DNA of 64,000 nt, from positions 372,001-436,000 of the forward strand of contig JAXMGD010000002.1 in the NCBI GenBank assembly GCA_046347475.1, written 5' to 3'. The position numbers and the translations under genes were made by a program. The notes under the pieces were generated by a model. That model did not search any database and was not told the origin of the DNA. It worked only from the letters and a program-made list of their open reading frames with translations. Shown piece by piece: positions 8,990 to 18,255 of this stretch (within the stretch, counting starts at the first letter, position 1; every line of letters begins with the position of its first letter). Source of the DNA: CAMCXE01 sp046347475 (lineage in GTDB: Bacteria > Pseudomonadota > Gammaproteobacteria > Pseudomonadales > Cellvibrionaceae).

Positions 8990-11056
8990 TTACACACATT
9001 CCCATTGCGGTTGCCGCTTAAATGCTTGGTACCAGGCGACAAATTCACCCTCCGCCAGGGGCTTTGAAAAATAATAGCCTTGAATATAGTCACAGCCTAA
9101 TTCCTGTAAAACATGTAATTGATCGGCATTTTCCACGCCTTCAGCAATCAGCTCCACACCAAAATCACGCGCCAGAGAAATAATTCCTTTGGTCATGCGG
9201 TATTCGGTCTCATCGCTATGCACTGACTGACAAAAGGAGCGATCTAATTTTACGGTATCCACCTCTAAACTGCGCAAATAATTCAACGTTGAGTATCCCG
9301 CACCAAAATCATCCAAACCAATGCGCACCCCCAGCTCGCGAATCTCGGCAATTAACTGGCGGGCCATTATAGGGTCTTCAATTAATACGCCTTCCGTAAT
9401 TTCCACCATCAACAAATGCGCAGGCAAACCAGAAGTATTGAGAATTTCTTTAATACTGGCTAAGAGCGCCCGCGAGTGAAAATGGGCGCCGGAGAAATTT
9501 ACGCTCACGGGAATATCTGCGCCTAATTCACTGCGCCAGCGCATGCAGGCTTCACAGGCTTTACGCAGTACATAATAATCCAAATGACGGATAAGCCCGT
9601 GTTCTTCCGCGTAGCCTAAAAAAGTTTGTGGCACTAAAAAACCTTCTAAAGGGTGTTGCCAACGCACCAGCGCTTCACACCCATGCAAGCGGTGTAGGCG
9701 GGCATCCACTTGAGGTTGAAAATAGACAATTAACTCATCGCGCACCATGCCGTCACGCAAATCATTTTGCACTAACATGCGATAAAGGGCTTTTTGCTCC
9801 ATGTGCGGGCTGTACAGAATAATTTGATTTTTTCCGGTATCTTTAGCGCGATACATAGCAATATCGGCTGCACGATTTAAATCCGATAACTCCCGCCCAT
9901 TGTCGGGAAACAATGCAGCGCCGATGCTGACACTGATGCGCATGGAGCGTCCACCAAGCCACATTTCCGCATGCAGGGTTTGCAATAAATTACCGCCCAC
10001 TAAGCGTACATGCTCCGCCTCTTCAACATCCTCCACCAGCACCACAAATTCATCACCGCCCAAACGGCAAATCATATCCTCACCGCGCAGAACACTGCGC
10101 ATACGAGTAGCAACTTGCTTTAATAATTCATCGCCCACATCATGGCCAAAACTATCGTTGATGGTTTTAAAATTATCCAAATCCAACAACAGCAGAGCAA
10201 AACTCTTATTCACACGTTTGGCGTGTGCCACAGCACGGGGGAATTCTTCAGCCAAAAATGCCCGGTTGGGCAGCCCGGTGAGCATATCGTGCATGGCGCG
10301 ATAGCGAAAATCATCAGCTAATTGTTGCAGCTCCTGGGTGCGCTGGGACACCTGTCCTTCCAGCATGGCGTCGCGCTGCTGGATTTGGCTGAGCATGCGA
10401 TCAATAACACTGGATAACTGGCCGATTTCATCCTGGCTGTGCAAATTCGAACGCAAGCTGTAATCCCCCGACTCGATAATATTCTGCGAGAGTCTTTGCA
10501 GGGTTTTTAAGGGGGCAGAAATTATTTTCTGCGTCAGCCAACCGATAATGACCGCCAGAATTAACGCAAAACCAAACGCCATGAGGGCGTAATAGCGCAA
10601 CTGCTCGCCGCGACTTTCCACATCGGAATTACTCACCCACACTAATACATCCCCAAGAGGTAAATTACCGGCCGTCAATTCGCGCTGCGCCAGGCGCATG
10701 GAATAATGGGTGGGGAAACGAATGGGAAATTGCGTGAAATCGCTGTAGGTTTTGATGTGCTCAGGATAGGCATCAATAAGACTGCCATCTTGATCCTGCA
10801 CCCAAATGGCCGCGATGCTGTGGCGGCTGAGACTATGGCGAATGACCACATGAATAGCCGAGGTGTCATCCTGCGCGACCAGCGCCGATAAATTATTACT
10901 CAACAGTGTAAGCTCGGTATTCATTTGCTCATCCTTAAGCGCCTTAACCAGCCGCAAATCCTGCACAATAAATCCTAGCAGCACACAAAACAACGCAACG
11001 GCGGTGGTCACAACACACATCAAGGTCAGTTTTGCGCTGATTTTTAAACGGCGCAT
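8990..11056 (-). CDS. Membrane GGDEF-EAL protein (c-di-GMP turnover)
   Basis: 688 residues. Transmembrane helix near residues 10-30, a periplasmic sensor segment of about 125 residues, a second helix near 160-180, a HAMP linker, then GGDEF (about 255-420) and EAL (about 430-680). The cyclase motif is intact (RLGGDEFVVLVE), as are the phosphodiesterase signature CEALVRWQHP and the DDFGAGYSTLNYL loop, so both activities are possible. A GTG lies four codons upstream at 11068; the ATG was chosen but the GTG is not excluded. Probably transmits a periplasmic signal to c-di-GMP level. Confidence 0.92.
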   Translation of the reverse strand: MRRLKISAKLTLMCVVTTAVALFCVLLGFIVQDLRLVKALKDEQMNTELTLLSNNLSALVAQDDTSAIHVVIRHSLSRHSIAAIWVQDQDGSLIDAYPEHIKTYSDFTQFPIRFPTHYSMRLAQRELTAGNLPLGDVLVWVSNSDVESRGEQLRYYALMAFGFALILAVIIGWLTQKIISAPLKTLQRLSQNIIESGDYSLRSNLHSQDEIGQLSSVIDRMLSQIQQRDAMLEGQVSQRTQELQQLADDFRYRAMHDMLTGLPNRAFLAEEFPRAVAHAKRVNKSFALLLLDLDNFKTINDSFGHDVGDELLKQVATRMRSVLRGEDMICRLGGDEFVVLVEDVEEAEHVRLVGGNLLQTLHAEMWLGGRSMRISVSIGAALFPDNGRELSDLNRAADIAMYRAKDTGKNQIILYSPHMEQKALYRMLVQNDLRDGMVRDELIVYFQPQVDARLHRLHGCEALVRWQHPLEGFLVPQTFLGYAEEHGLIRHLDYYVLRKACEACMRWRSELGADIPVSVNFSGAHFHSRALLASIKEILNTSGLPAHLLMVEITEGVLIEDPIMARQLIAEIRELGVRIGLDDFGAGYSTLNYLRSLEVDTVKLDRSFCQSVHSDETEYRMTKGIISLARDFGVELIAEGVENADQLHVLQELGCDYIQGYYFSKPLAEGEFVAWYQAFKRQPQWECV

Positions 11057-11727
11057 CGCAGCTAACACCTAGTACACTCCACGCATTAAATTGATGAATA
11101 CAAACGCTAAAAAATTATGCTTTTTAGTATTTGGGGTTCGCAAACTGATGACCACCCATAAATACGCTAACCACCAAAGTTTGGCCAACCGCTAACTAAA
11201 CTAATTAAGTGAACTACGGCATCGCGCATGGCAGGAGTAATTGCCGAGGTTCCAGACAGTGCATGAGCATTTTTTCTTAATACAACGGCGCCAGTGGATA
11301 TATTAATTTTTTAAAAATCCTTTGCTCTGGGGTATTCAAACGCTTGCCCAACACTTTGAACCGCTACTGGCCGCGAATAAATTAGACCAGCTTGCAACAC
11401 GGGTCGCTGGATCAGTAATCACATCCCGCAATTAACGCCATCGGCTACAGCAGATAAGTGCCACAAGGGAATTTAGGTGACAGTAGACCACCGCAAGCAG
11501 GCGTGCGCAACAAGTCTGCGGTTAAATTTTGTACATGTGGGATGGCGCACAGGTGCCGCGTTGACTCAGATCCATTTTTATCGGGCAATGCTTGCGAGCG
11601 GACGGATTAGAGACCAAAGCGTGCAAATCTGCAGCGGGAGGGTGTTCGAGAATTTTGGGGAATCGGCGCCTAAGATAAAAACCCGCCGCTATTTCGCCCC
11701 CAAGCGTCCCTGCTTGAGGCAAATAAA
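11057..11727. other. Gene-free region between GGDEF/EAL gene and fumarase
   Basis: About 670 bp. Two overlapping short open frames (near 11477-11770, one per strand) lack family resemblance and plausible start sites and are not called. I see no tRNA, strong terminator or recognised repeat. It should contain the promoter of the GGDEF/EAL gene near its left end. Confidence 0.5.
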
Positions 11728-13248
11728 TTAAGACAATTTGAGGGCCTGCTCCTGAATTTTGGCCTGCCAAATTTTGGGGCCGGTGATGTGGACCGATTCA
11801 CCGCTCGTGTCCACGGCGACCGTTACCGGCATATCCTGCACATCAAATTCATAAATAGCCTCCATACCCAGATCAGCAAAGGCCACCACCTTAGCGGCTT
11901 TAATTGCCTTTGATACCAGATACGCGGCGCCGCCCACCGCCATTAAATATACGGCCTTGTTATCGGCAATGGCCGAAATCGCTGTTGGGCCTCGCTCAGA
12001 TTTACCGATCATACCCATCAAGCCGGTCTGCTCAAGTACAGTGCGGGTAAATTTATCCATCCGTGTAGCCGTTGTGGGGCCAGCGGGTCCAACCACCTCA
12101 TCACGCACCGGATCAACGGGGCCTACGTAATAAATAAATCGATTGGTGAAATCCACGGGCAAAGGCTCTCCCTTGGCGATCATATCGGTTAGGCGCTTAT
12201 GTGCAGCATCGCGCCCGGTGAGGATTTTGCCGGACAGCAGCAGAGTTTCACCGGTTTTCCAGGTGGCTATGTCCGCACGGGTGACGGAATTTACGTCCAC
12301 CCGGCGCACGCTATCGCCCACTTCCCAACTGATCTCTGGCCAATCGGATAATGAAGGCGGTGTTTGCAGCGCGGGGCCGCTGCCGTCCAGGGTGAAATGC
12401 GTATGGCGTGTGGCCGCACAGTTGGGGATTATGGCTACCGCTTTGTTGGCCGCGTGGGTGGGGTAGTCTTTGATTTTAATGTCCAACACCGTGGTTAATC
12501 CGCCCAACCCCTGAGCGCCTATGCCCAGCGCATTTACCTTATCCATCAATTCCAAGCGCAGTTGCTCAGCGCGATTACCCGCGCCGCGCTCGCGCAGCTC
12601 CTGAATATCCACTGGCTCTAGGAGTGCCTCTTTGGCCAGCAGCATGGCCTTCTCGGCGGTACCGCCAATCCCGATACCCAACATACCCGGCGGGCACCAG
12701 CCAGCCCCCATTTGCGGCACTACCGATAACACCCAATCCACCACCGAATCGCTGGGATTGAGCATGGCGAATTTGGTTTTCGCTTCCGACCCGCCGCCCT
12801 TGGCAGCAACGTGAATATCGATGGTATCGCCGGGCACCATTTTGTAGTGAATAACAGCAGGTGTGTTATCGCCGGTATTTTTTCTAGCGCCATCAGGATC
12901 GGCAAGAATAGAGGCACGCAAGACATTGTCCGGCTGCATATAGGCCTTGCGTACGCCTTCGTTAATCATGTCGTCTAGGCTCATAGTACCTTCAACCAGC
13001 ACATTCATACCCATTTCGACAAATACCGTAACAATACCGGTGTCCTGGCAAATAGGTCGGTGGCCCTGGGCGCACATACGTGAATTAATCAGAATCTGCG
13101 CCATAGCATCTTTTGCGGCGGGGTTTCCCTCGCGCAAATACGCTTGATGGAGCGCTTGAATAAAATCGACGGGATGGTAGTAGGAGATAAACTGCAACGC
13201 ATCAGCCACACTGGTAATGATGTCGTCTTGGCGAACAATTATGGGCAT
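11728..13248 (-). CDS. fumA: Class I (iron-sulfur) fumarate hydratase
   Basis: Hydrates fumarate to malate in the TCA cycle; oxygen-labile [4Fe-4S] enzyme made of an alpha part (about residues 1-280) and a beta part (about 300-500) fused in one chain. 506 residues, slightly shorter than the E. coli FumA/FumB chains. Visible blocks include CAQGHRPICQDTG with cysteines near residues 58 and 67, AAKGGGSEAKTKFAMLNPSD, PNCAATRHTHF and GPAGPTTATRMDKF. No downstream partner; transcribed toward a gene-free region. The symbol is by class; it cannot be told whether it is FumA-like or FumB-like in physiology. Confidence 0.93.
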   Translation of the reverse strand: MPIIVRQDDIITSVADALQFISYYHPVDFIQALHQAYLREGNPAAKDAMAQILINSRMCAQGHRPICQDTGIVTVFVEMGMNVLVEGTMSLDDMINEGVRKAYMQPDNVLRASILADPDGARKNTGDNTPAVIHYKMVPGDTIDIHVAAKGGGSEAKTKFAMLNPSDSVVDWVLSVVPQMGAGWCPPGMLGIGIGGTAEKAMLLAKEALLEPVDIQELRERGAGNRAEQLRLELMDKVNALGIGAQGLGGLTTVLDIKIKDYPTHAANKAVAIIPNCAATRHTHFTLDGSGPALQTPPSLSDWPEISWEVGDSVRRVDVNSVTRADIATWKTGETLLLSGKILTGRDAAHKRLTDMIAKGEPLPVDFTNRFIYYVGPVDPVRDEVVGPAGPTTATRMDKFTRTVLEQTGLMGMIGKSERGPTAISAIADNKAVYLMAVGGAAYLVSKAIKAAKVVAFADLGMEAIYEFDVQDMPVTVAVDTSGESVHITGPKIWQAKIQEQALKLS

Positions 13249-13385
13249 TGGGTGTTCTCAACTGGACGGATTCAGCCGGAATTCTACACCCCTAAAGGCA
13301 GGCATCAAAGGATAAAAAGCTACCTTGCCAAATGTGGCAAGGGTCAAGCATGTAGTGAAAATAAAACCCTCAAGCACTCGTGTAT

Positions 13386-13733
13386 TTAAACTGAGCGGAA
13401 GGACTCCAAACCAATCAGAACCTTCGAGTACTCCGCTTGAGCGTCGGAGAAAATCTCGCTTAGGTTTTGCACACGTTGCTCCTGCCCCAGTGCTTCGAGG
13501 CGCCCCATAATTTCAGCCAATGTATTGGCGCCCATATTGCGGCTACTGCCTTTAATACCGTGGGCCTCATAATAAATGACTTTAAAATCCAACTGAGCAA
13601 TCGCCAGTTGTAAGGCATTAAAGCGCATGTGTGAGTCGGCAATATAGCGGTTAATTAATTCATTGAAATTTTCCGCCAGTAATTCGCGCAATTCGTTGAG
13701 CATTTCCGCGTTTAAGGATGCCTCATAGGCCAT
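13386..13733 (-). CDS. hptB: Histidine phosphotransfer protein, HptB-like
   Basis: 115-residue Hpt domain. The phosphorylatable histidine is H58 in HGIKGSSRNMGA, the standard Hpt motif. Start at 13733 is preferred over an ATG at 13757 because AGAGGA precedes it with good spacing. It directly follows the response regulator/phosphatase gene (stop at 13739), giving hsbA-hsbR-hptB in transcription order. In Pseudomonas aeruginosa, HptB relays phosphate from hybrid kinases to HsbR. Symbol assigned by domain plus neighbours. Confidence 0.85.
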   Translation of the reverse strand: MAYEASLNAEMLNELRELLAENFNELINRYIADSHMRFNALQLAIAQLDFKVIYYEAHGIKGSSRNMGANTLAEIMGRLEALGQEQRVQNLSEIFSDAQAEYSKVLIGLESFRSV

Positions 13734-13738
13734 AACCA

Positions 13739-15457
13739 CTAATCCTCTGCCAACCATCTAAATTGAGCTTCTACACAATTGCCCGGCGGCAACACTGTAA
13801 TGGATTCACACATGCTACGCAGCAACGCAAAACCCCTACCGTGGTATACGGGCACTCCGCCGGGGGTGGCCACTGTTTTATCCGGGCAAAAACCTGCGCC
13901 ACTATCGCGCACACGAATACGTAACACACCGCCACCAGGGTCCACTTTATGGCTAAATTCCAAAATCACAAAACAATCTTTGGGCAAATTTTCCAAGCCC
14001 TCTTTGCGCAATCGATAATATTCTGCAAAACCCTGAGGTGACTGCTTAATACTGGATTTTAACCCTAATACACCGTGTTCCACCGCATTGTTATACAGCT
14101 CAGAAATAACCGTAAATAAAACTGAATTACTCTGCCGCAAACCGGGCACTTCCGATGTTATATGCAAGAGCAAAGGCATGGGATCAAAAACTCGCAAGGA
14201 GCTGGCCTCCAGGCGAAAATCTAAAGACCAATCCTGCAAACAACCGCGGCCGCGCGACCCCTGCTTTTCAACCTCGGCCGCTTCTTTTTCGTCGGGGAAA
14301 CGCACTTCCACCAAGGAAACATCGTCGTCTCGCTCCCCTTCGCCTATGTGGTGCTGAACCTTTTGCAGTATGTCATCAAAAATATGCACATTATCCAGCT
14401 CCTGCTCTAAAAGTGCATTGAGGCGCTCCTCGCCAAACATCACGCCGTCGGTATTGCGCGCCTCTTGAATACCATCCGACCAGAGTAATACCCTATCCCC
14501 CGGCTCCAACACATAACGCACGGCTTCTGCTTTAAAACTTTGGTTGGATAATATTGCCAGCGGTAAATTGCGTGATGCTAAGCGCTCAACGGTTTTCCCC
14601 CCGGCCCGATAAATAGCTCCATCCGGCAAGCCGCCACTCCACACCAATAAACGCTTTTTACGCAAATTAATATCTAAAAAAGTCGCGCAACAAAACAGTC
14701 CCATGGGTAAGGTTTTATTGAGCTTGCCATTAATTTCTCGCAAAATTTCTGACATGCCAAAACCCTTATTCACCATGCCGTAAAAAATAGAGGCTAGCGG
14801 CATAGAGCCTATGGCCGCAGGCAAACCATGGCCAGTAAAATCGCCCAATAAAACCATTAGGCTGCCCGTTGGGCTGATATCCGCCAATAAAACATCGCCA
14901 TTAAATACGGCCATGGGCGACATGTAATAACGGATAATGGAGAGATTCAGTGAAGAGGTATTGGCGATGCGGTCAAATACCTGTTTAGCGACTGTCTGCT
15001 CTTGCAGCAGATGTTTATTATTGCGCTCGATCAGGTTTTTCTGCAGGCTCAGCGTCCTGTTCATCACCCGCATGCGGCTAAAAGCTTTAATTTTAGCTTC
15101 GATGATAATTTGATTGTAGGGTTTGGATAAGAAGTCATCGCCACCTGCATCCAAGCAACGCGCCAAGGATGGAGCATCCACCAAGGAAGTCAAAAAGATT
15201 ACGGGAATAAAATCTTCCCCAGCAGCTTCTTTAATACTCGTTGCGGCTTCCACCCCATCGACATTGGGCATTAATACATCTAAAAAAACGAGATCGGGTT
15301 TTTCATCTAAAAAACGCTCAATCGCCTGCTGGCCATCTTCCGCGAGGATTACTGAATACCCCAGCCGCTCTAGCATGGTTTGCAGGATAAACCGATCAAC
15401 GGGTGAATCGTCGGCGATTAAAACTTTTATGGGCGATTGAGGAATTGCTTTACTCAC
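13739..15457 (-). CDS. hsbR: Response regulator with PP2C phosphatase and anti-sigma-type kinase domains (HsbR-like)
   Basis: 572 residues. REC domain at about 10-125 with acidic pair D16/D17 and phospho-acceptor D60; coiled linker; SpoIIE/PP2C phosphatase at about 185-385 (MVLLGDFTGHGLPAAIG, VLLWSDGIQEARN); GHKL ATPase/kinase domain at about 430-570 (ISELYNNAVEHG, RVRDSGAGFCP). This three-domain order is that of Pseudomonas HsbR, which switches HsbA between phosphorylated and free forms. Start is GTG. The flanking STAS and Hpt genes are exactly the expected partners. Confidence 0.92.
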   Translation of the reverse strand: MSKAIPQSPIKVLIADDSPVDRFILQTMLERLGYSVILAEDGQQAIERFLDEKPDLVFLDVLMPNVDGVEAATSIKEAAGEDFIPVIFLTSLVDAPSLARCLDAGGDDFLSKPYNQIIIEAKIKAFSRMRVMNRTLSLQKNLIERNNKHLLQEQTVAKQVFDRIANTSSLNLSIIRYYMSPMAVFNGDVLLADISPTGSLMVLLGDFTGHGLPAAIGSMPLASIFYGMVNKGFGMSEILREINGKLNKTLPMGLFCCATFLDINLRKKRLLVWSGGLPDGAIYRAGGKTVERLASRNLPLAILSNQSFKAEAVRYVLEPGDRVLLWSDGIQEARNTDGVMFGEERLNALLEQELDNVHIFDDILQKVQHHIGEGERDDDVSLVEVRFPDEKEAAEVEKQGSRGRGCLQDWSLDFRLEASSLRVFDPMPLLLHITSEVPGLRQSNSVLFTVISELYNNAVEHGVLGLKSSIKQSPQGFAEYYRLRKEGLENLPKDCFVILEFSHKVDPGGGVLRIRVRDSGAGFCPDKTVATPGGVPVYHGRGFALLRSMCESITVLPPGNCVEAQFRWLAED

Positions 15458-15508
15458 TGTAACCCCGCGCTAATCCTATCCTGCTAATTCAAACGACGCA
15501 TCGCCTAT

Positions 15509-15817
15509 TTATTGAATCGTAAATAACTTTTCAAAACTGGAAATGGCGAAAATTTTCTTAACCTCAGGTGAACAATTAGAAATCGTAATGGATGCACTCT
15601 CTCCACCGGCGTAATCGCGCAACACCAATAACATTCCCAGTGCAGAGCTATCCAAATACTCGGCTCGTTTTAAATCCACATTAAAATGAATCGGGCCATC
15701 TCGCACGGCACTTTCATAACACGAGCGAAATTCATCTAATGAACCTGCATCAAACCGGCCATCAACCGCAATTGTCAGTGTGCGTCCGTCCGAAGAAAGT
15801 GATGAGTTTATTGACAT
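15509..15817 (-). CDS. hsbA: STAS-domain anti-sigma factor antagonist, HsbA-like
   Basis: 102 residues, a single STAS domain. The phosphorylatable serine is S57 or S58 in EYLDSSALGMLLVLRDY, matching the SpoIIAA/HsbA site. First gene of the module, 51 bp before hsbR. In Pseudomonas HsbA binds the anti-sigma factor FlgM or a diguanylate cyclase depending on phosphorylation and so trades swimming against biofilm; the same role is inferred here since flagellin genes with sigma-28 promoters lie in the same window. Confidence 0.87.
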   Translation of the reverse strand: MSINSSLSSDGRTLTIAVDGRFDAGSLDEFRSCYESAVRDGPIHFNVDLKRAEYLDSSALGMLLVLRDYAGGESASITISNCSPEVKKIFAISSFEKLFTIQ

Positions 15818-16797
15818 AGATTAGTCCTCCAACTGATATTTAACCAAACGCCTAAGAAGCCCCTAGCGCCTTAAGAAACTCGATCCAGGTGCAGCATGCA
15901 CCAACCCTAGACCCAATACATTCACTCTATCCTTAAAATTGAGCACCTCAACCCAGCCGCAACCAACGCCGCGTAGCCTTGATTGCATCCGCACGCAAGC
16001 GATAAACCGAGCGCAGCGGAGGAAGCCTCTATGTTTCCCAGCCTATCCCACAAGGCGGCAACTATAACCGGTTTAAATCAACTAAGCATCTATCGGCTGT
16101 TGTAGCTTATTAACGTCAGCATAGACCAAAGTTATCAACTTAACTGCCAGCCCGAGGGAAATTAATCAAGAGTTATTTACCCCACCAAACCCGCGTTACG
16201 GCACCCTCGGTTATAGCGATCACAACACTTATAACCAAGCAAGTAAAAATTACCATTAAACATGGCCACACACTGCGAAAAACCAGCACTTAGTGGGCCT
16301 TTGCGGCCCAATTGTGTGAGCATTTGGAATTATCCTATAAGTATTCCTAAGAGGCTTATTGATATGGCCAGTTGTGGTATCAACTTAGCCAACAGTGATT
16401 TTCAGTCCGCACCAGAAACACTGGCGCGCCACACAAATAGATAAAGAGCACTTAACACGGGCACAAGGAGAGAGTGGATCAACGCTCTTCAGGCGTGGAC
16501 GCCCCATCTAAGTTAGCACCCACATGCCCAAGGTTGACGCTAGCACCGCTCAATGGAGAGCCGAGCCAGCACGAATAGTAGATGGGTAGCTAGTAAGAGT
16601 TTTAACTGGCAATTAATTAAGTCAGCCCAATAACACATACGAGCTATACAAACCCCTATTACTTACCGCGTTATTCAAATATCAACGACTCAGCCTGCCT
16701 ACACCTTCAAGATAAAACGATGAGGCTGAACGGGGATAAAGTCTATGTAGTTTAGGACCAGGAGGGATATAGAAGCGCTGTCAGTGGCGCAGAAAGA
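15818..16797. other. Gene-free region
   Basis: About 980 bp upstream of hsbA and downstream of the coiled-coil gene. It holds only short frames without family resemblance (for example a 60-codon frame at 16262-16444 with no ribosome site). A small perfect hairpin GGTGC-AGCAT-GCACC occurs near 15886. The hsbA promoter should be in the left part. Nothing else identified. Confidence 0.5.
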
Positions 16798-16819
16798 ACA
16801 GGCTGCTTAAGCAGCCTGT
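16798..16819 (-). terminator. Perfect palindrome, probable terminator of coiled-coil gene
   Basis: ACAGGCTGCTT joined directly to AAGCAGCCTGT, an 11-bp perfect inverted repeat 13 bp after the stop codon of the coiled-coil gene. On the minus strand it is followed by TCTTTCT, a poor U-tract, so it may act as a weak terminator or an mRNA-stabilising end. Confidence 0.6.
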
Positions 16820-16831
16820 CAATGGTAGGCC

Positions 16832-17569
16832 TTATTGGCCGCCTTTTAACTTATTAATTTCACGATTCACCTGCAAGCGAAACGCATCAATGGATTCGAT
16901 GGCGTTTTCCGTGTTGCGCACCCGCTCACTCAAGTCTGACTCCATTGACTTTAAGCGTTTTGATAAATCATTCACCTTAGCCGCTAGCTCTTTGCGGGCT
17001 TCATCGTCTCGGCCGGAGGAGGACTGTTGGGCTTGCACCAAATCCTGCAGCACCTTTAACTCTGTTTGCACATCCGCTACGGCTTGTTTGGATTTCCCCT
17101 CCACATCACGCAGCGCAGCTTGAATTTGTTTATTCACGGCCGCGGTATTTTCCTCTAAGGCGGCCGATGTTTTGGATTTCAGCTGATTTTGAGCATCCCA
17201 TAGCTTCGCCACTTCGTTAGCATTGGTTTTTAACTTATCTTGCAATGCGGCCAGCGATTGTTCTGAGGTTTCACCCGTTGAATTTAAGCGCTTTTCTAAT
17301 TCGGTGACGCGCGTTTCCGCCGCAGTTAGCAAGCTGGCCTGCTGCACCGCCTGTTGTTGAAATTGCGTTAGCTGCCAATAAAAAAACGCCCCCAACGCCA
17401 AACTTGCCAAGGCCAATAAAACGGCAAAGGGCGCTAAAGGTGATGAGCCGGAGCTGGTTTGCGTGCGTGCAGCGGGTGCGCTAGTGGGCCGTGTGTTGCC
17501 GGGTGTGCGATTTAAGGATTCGTCTGCTTCTGTGCGGCCAGAAAGAGTAGGTTCTCGACGCTCGATCAT
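16832..17569 (-). CDS. Membrane-anchored coiled-coil protein of unknown function
   Basis: 245 residues. A Ser/Thr/Pro-rich cytoplasmic N-terminus (1-43), one transmembrane helix (about 44-68, LAPFAVLLALASLALGAFFY), then an almost continuous coiled coil to the end with many Ala, Gln, Lys and Glu heptads. Topology suggests a periplasmic coiled coil. No enzymatic motif. AAGG precedes the ATG. It lies 109 bp downstream of the sodB terminator as a separate unit. Function not recognised; a structural or tethering role at the envelope is only a guess. Confidence 0.75.
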   Translation of the reverse strand: MIERREPTLSGRTEADESLNRTPGNTRPTSAPAARTQTSSGSSPLAPFAVLLALASLALGAFFYWQLTQFQQQAVQQASLLTAAETRVTELEKRLNSTGETSEQSLAALQDKLKTNANEVAKLWDAQNQLKSKTSAALEENTAAVNKQIQAALRDVEGKSKQAVADVQTELKVLQDLVQAQQSSSGRDDEARKELAAKVNDLSKRLKSMESDLSERVRNTENAIESIDAFRLQVNREINKLKGGQ

Positions 17570-17632
17570 GCTTCAACCTTTTATGGTGGTCAGGTGTGTG
17601 GTGAATTGTCAGTATTGTGAATAACAAAAACG

Positions 17633-17654
17633 AAAAAAGGAGGCCAAAGCCTCC
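17633..17654 (-). terminator. Intrinsic terminator of sodB
   Basis: GGAGGC-CAAA-GCCTCC on the plus strand preceded by AAAAAA, which reads as stem plus T-run on the minus strand, 20 bp after the sodB stop. Confidence 0.88.
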
Positions 17655-17673
17655 TCATACAACCGAGCTTAAA

Positions 17674-18255
17674 TTAAGCGAAATTCTTGTTTACAAAATC
17701 CCAGTTAACCAGTGCCCAGAAGGCTTCTAGGTACTTAGGTCGCGCGTTGCGAAAATCAATGTAATACGCGTGTTCCCAAAGATCTACAGTTAAAAGTGGT
17801 TTGGTTGAGGCGTCAGTCAAAGGAGTTGCCGCGTTGCTCGTGTTCACTATGGCAAGACTGCCGTCTGATTTTTTGACCAACCAAGTCCAAGAGGAACCAA
17901 AGTTATTAACCGCAGAGGTATTAAATTGCTCTTTAAATGCGGCGAAGGAGCCGAAGGATGCCGCTATGGCGTCGGCAATGGCACCGGTTGGCTCACCACC
18001 TGCGTTAGGAGCTAAACAGTGCCAATAGAAGGTGTGGTTCCAAATTTGTGCCGCATTGTTGAAGACACCGCCGCTGGAGGTTTTGACGATTTCTTCTAAG
18101 CTCTTACCTTCAAACTCCGAACCGGGCAACAAGCCGTTGAGCTTGTCTACGTAGGTTTGATGGTGTTTGCCGTAGTGGAATTCTAAGGTTTCTTCTGAAA
18201 TATAAGGCGCCAAAGCATTTTTGGCGTAGGGCAATGCAGGTAATTCAATAGCCAT
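17674..18255 (-). CDS. sodB: Iron superoxide dismutase
   Basis: Converts superoxide to oxygen and hydrogen peroxide in the cytoplasm. 193 residues starting MAIELPALPYAKNALAPYIS, the normal Fe-SOD N-terminus; the frame is open to 18351 but the extra 32 residues do not belong to the family. Metal ligands visible: His in FHYGKHHQTYVDKLN, His in QIWNHTFYWHCL, and Asp/His in DLWEHAYYIDFRN. The AQIWNHTFYW and GSFAAFKEQF blocks fit the iron type rather than manganese. Monocistronic, with its own terminator. Confidence 0.97.
   Translation of the reverse strand: MAIELPALPYAKNALAPYISEETLEFHYGKHHQTYVDKLNGLLPGSEFEGKSLEEIVKTSSGGVFNNAAQIWNHTFYWHCLAPNAGGEPTGAIADAIAASFGSFAAFKEQFNTSAVNNFGSSWTWLVKKSDGSLAIVNTSNAATPLTDASTKPLLTVDLWEHAYYIDFRNARPKYLEAFWALVNWDFVNKNFA

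Noticed and set aside
11477..11770. Two overlapping short frames on opposite strands before fumarase
   Set aside because: One overlaps the fumarase 3' end out of frame; neither shows family features or a good start.
16262..16444. 60-codon frame in a gene-free region
   Set aside because: No ribosome site and no conserved-looking features.
16798..16819. Transcription-factor operator
   Set aside because: Perfect palindrome, but its position just after a stop codon fits a 3'-end hairpin better.
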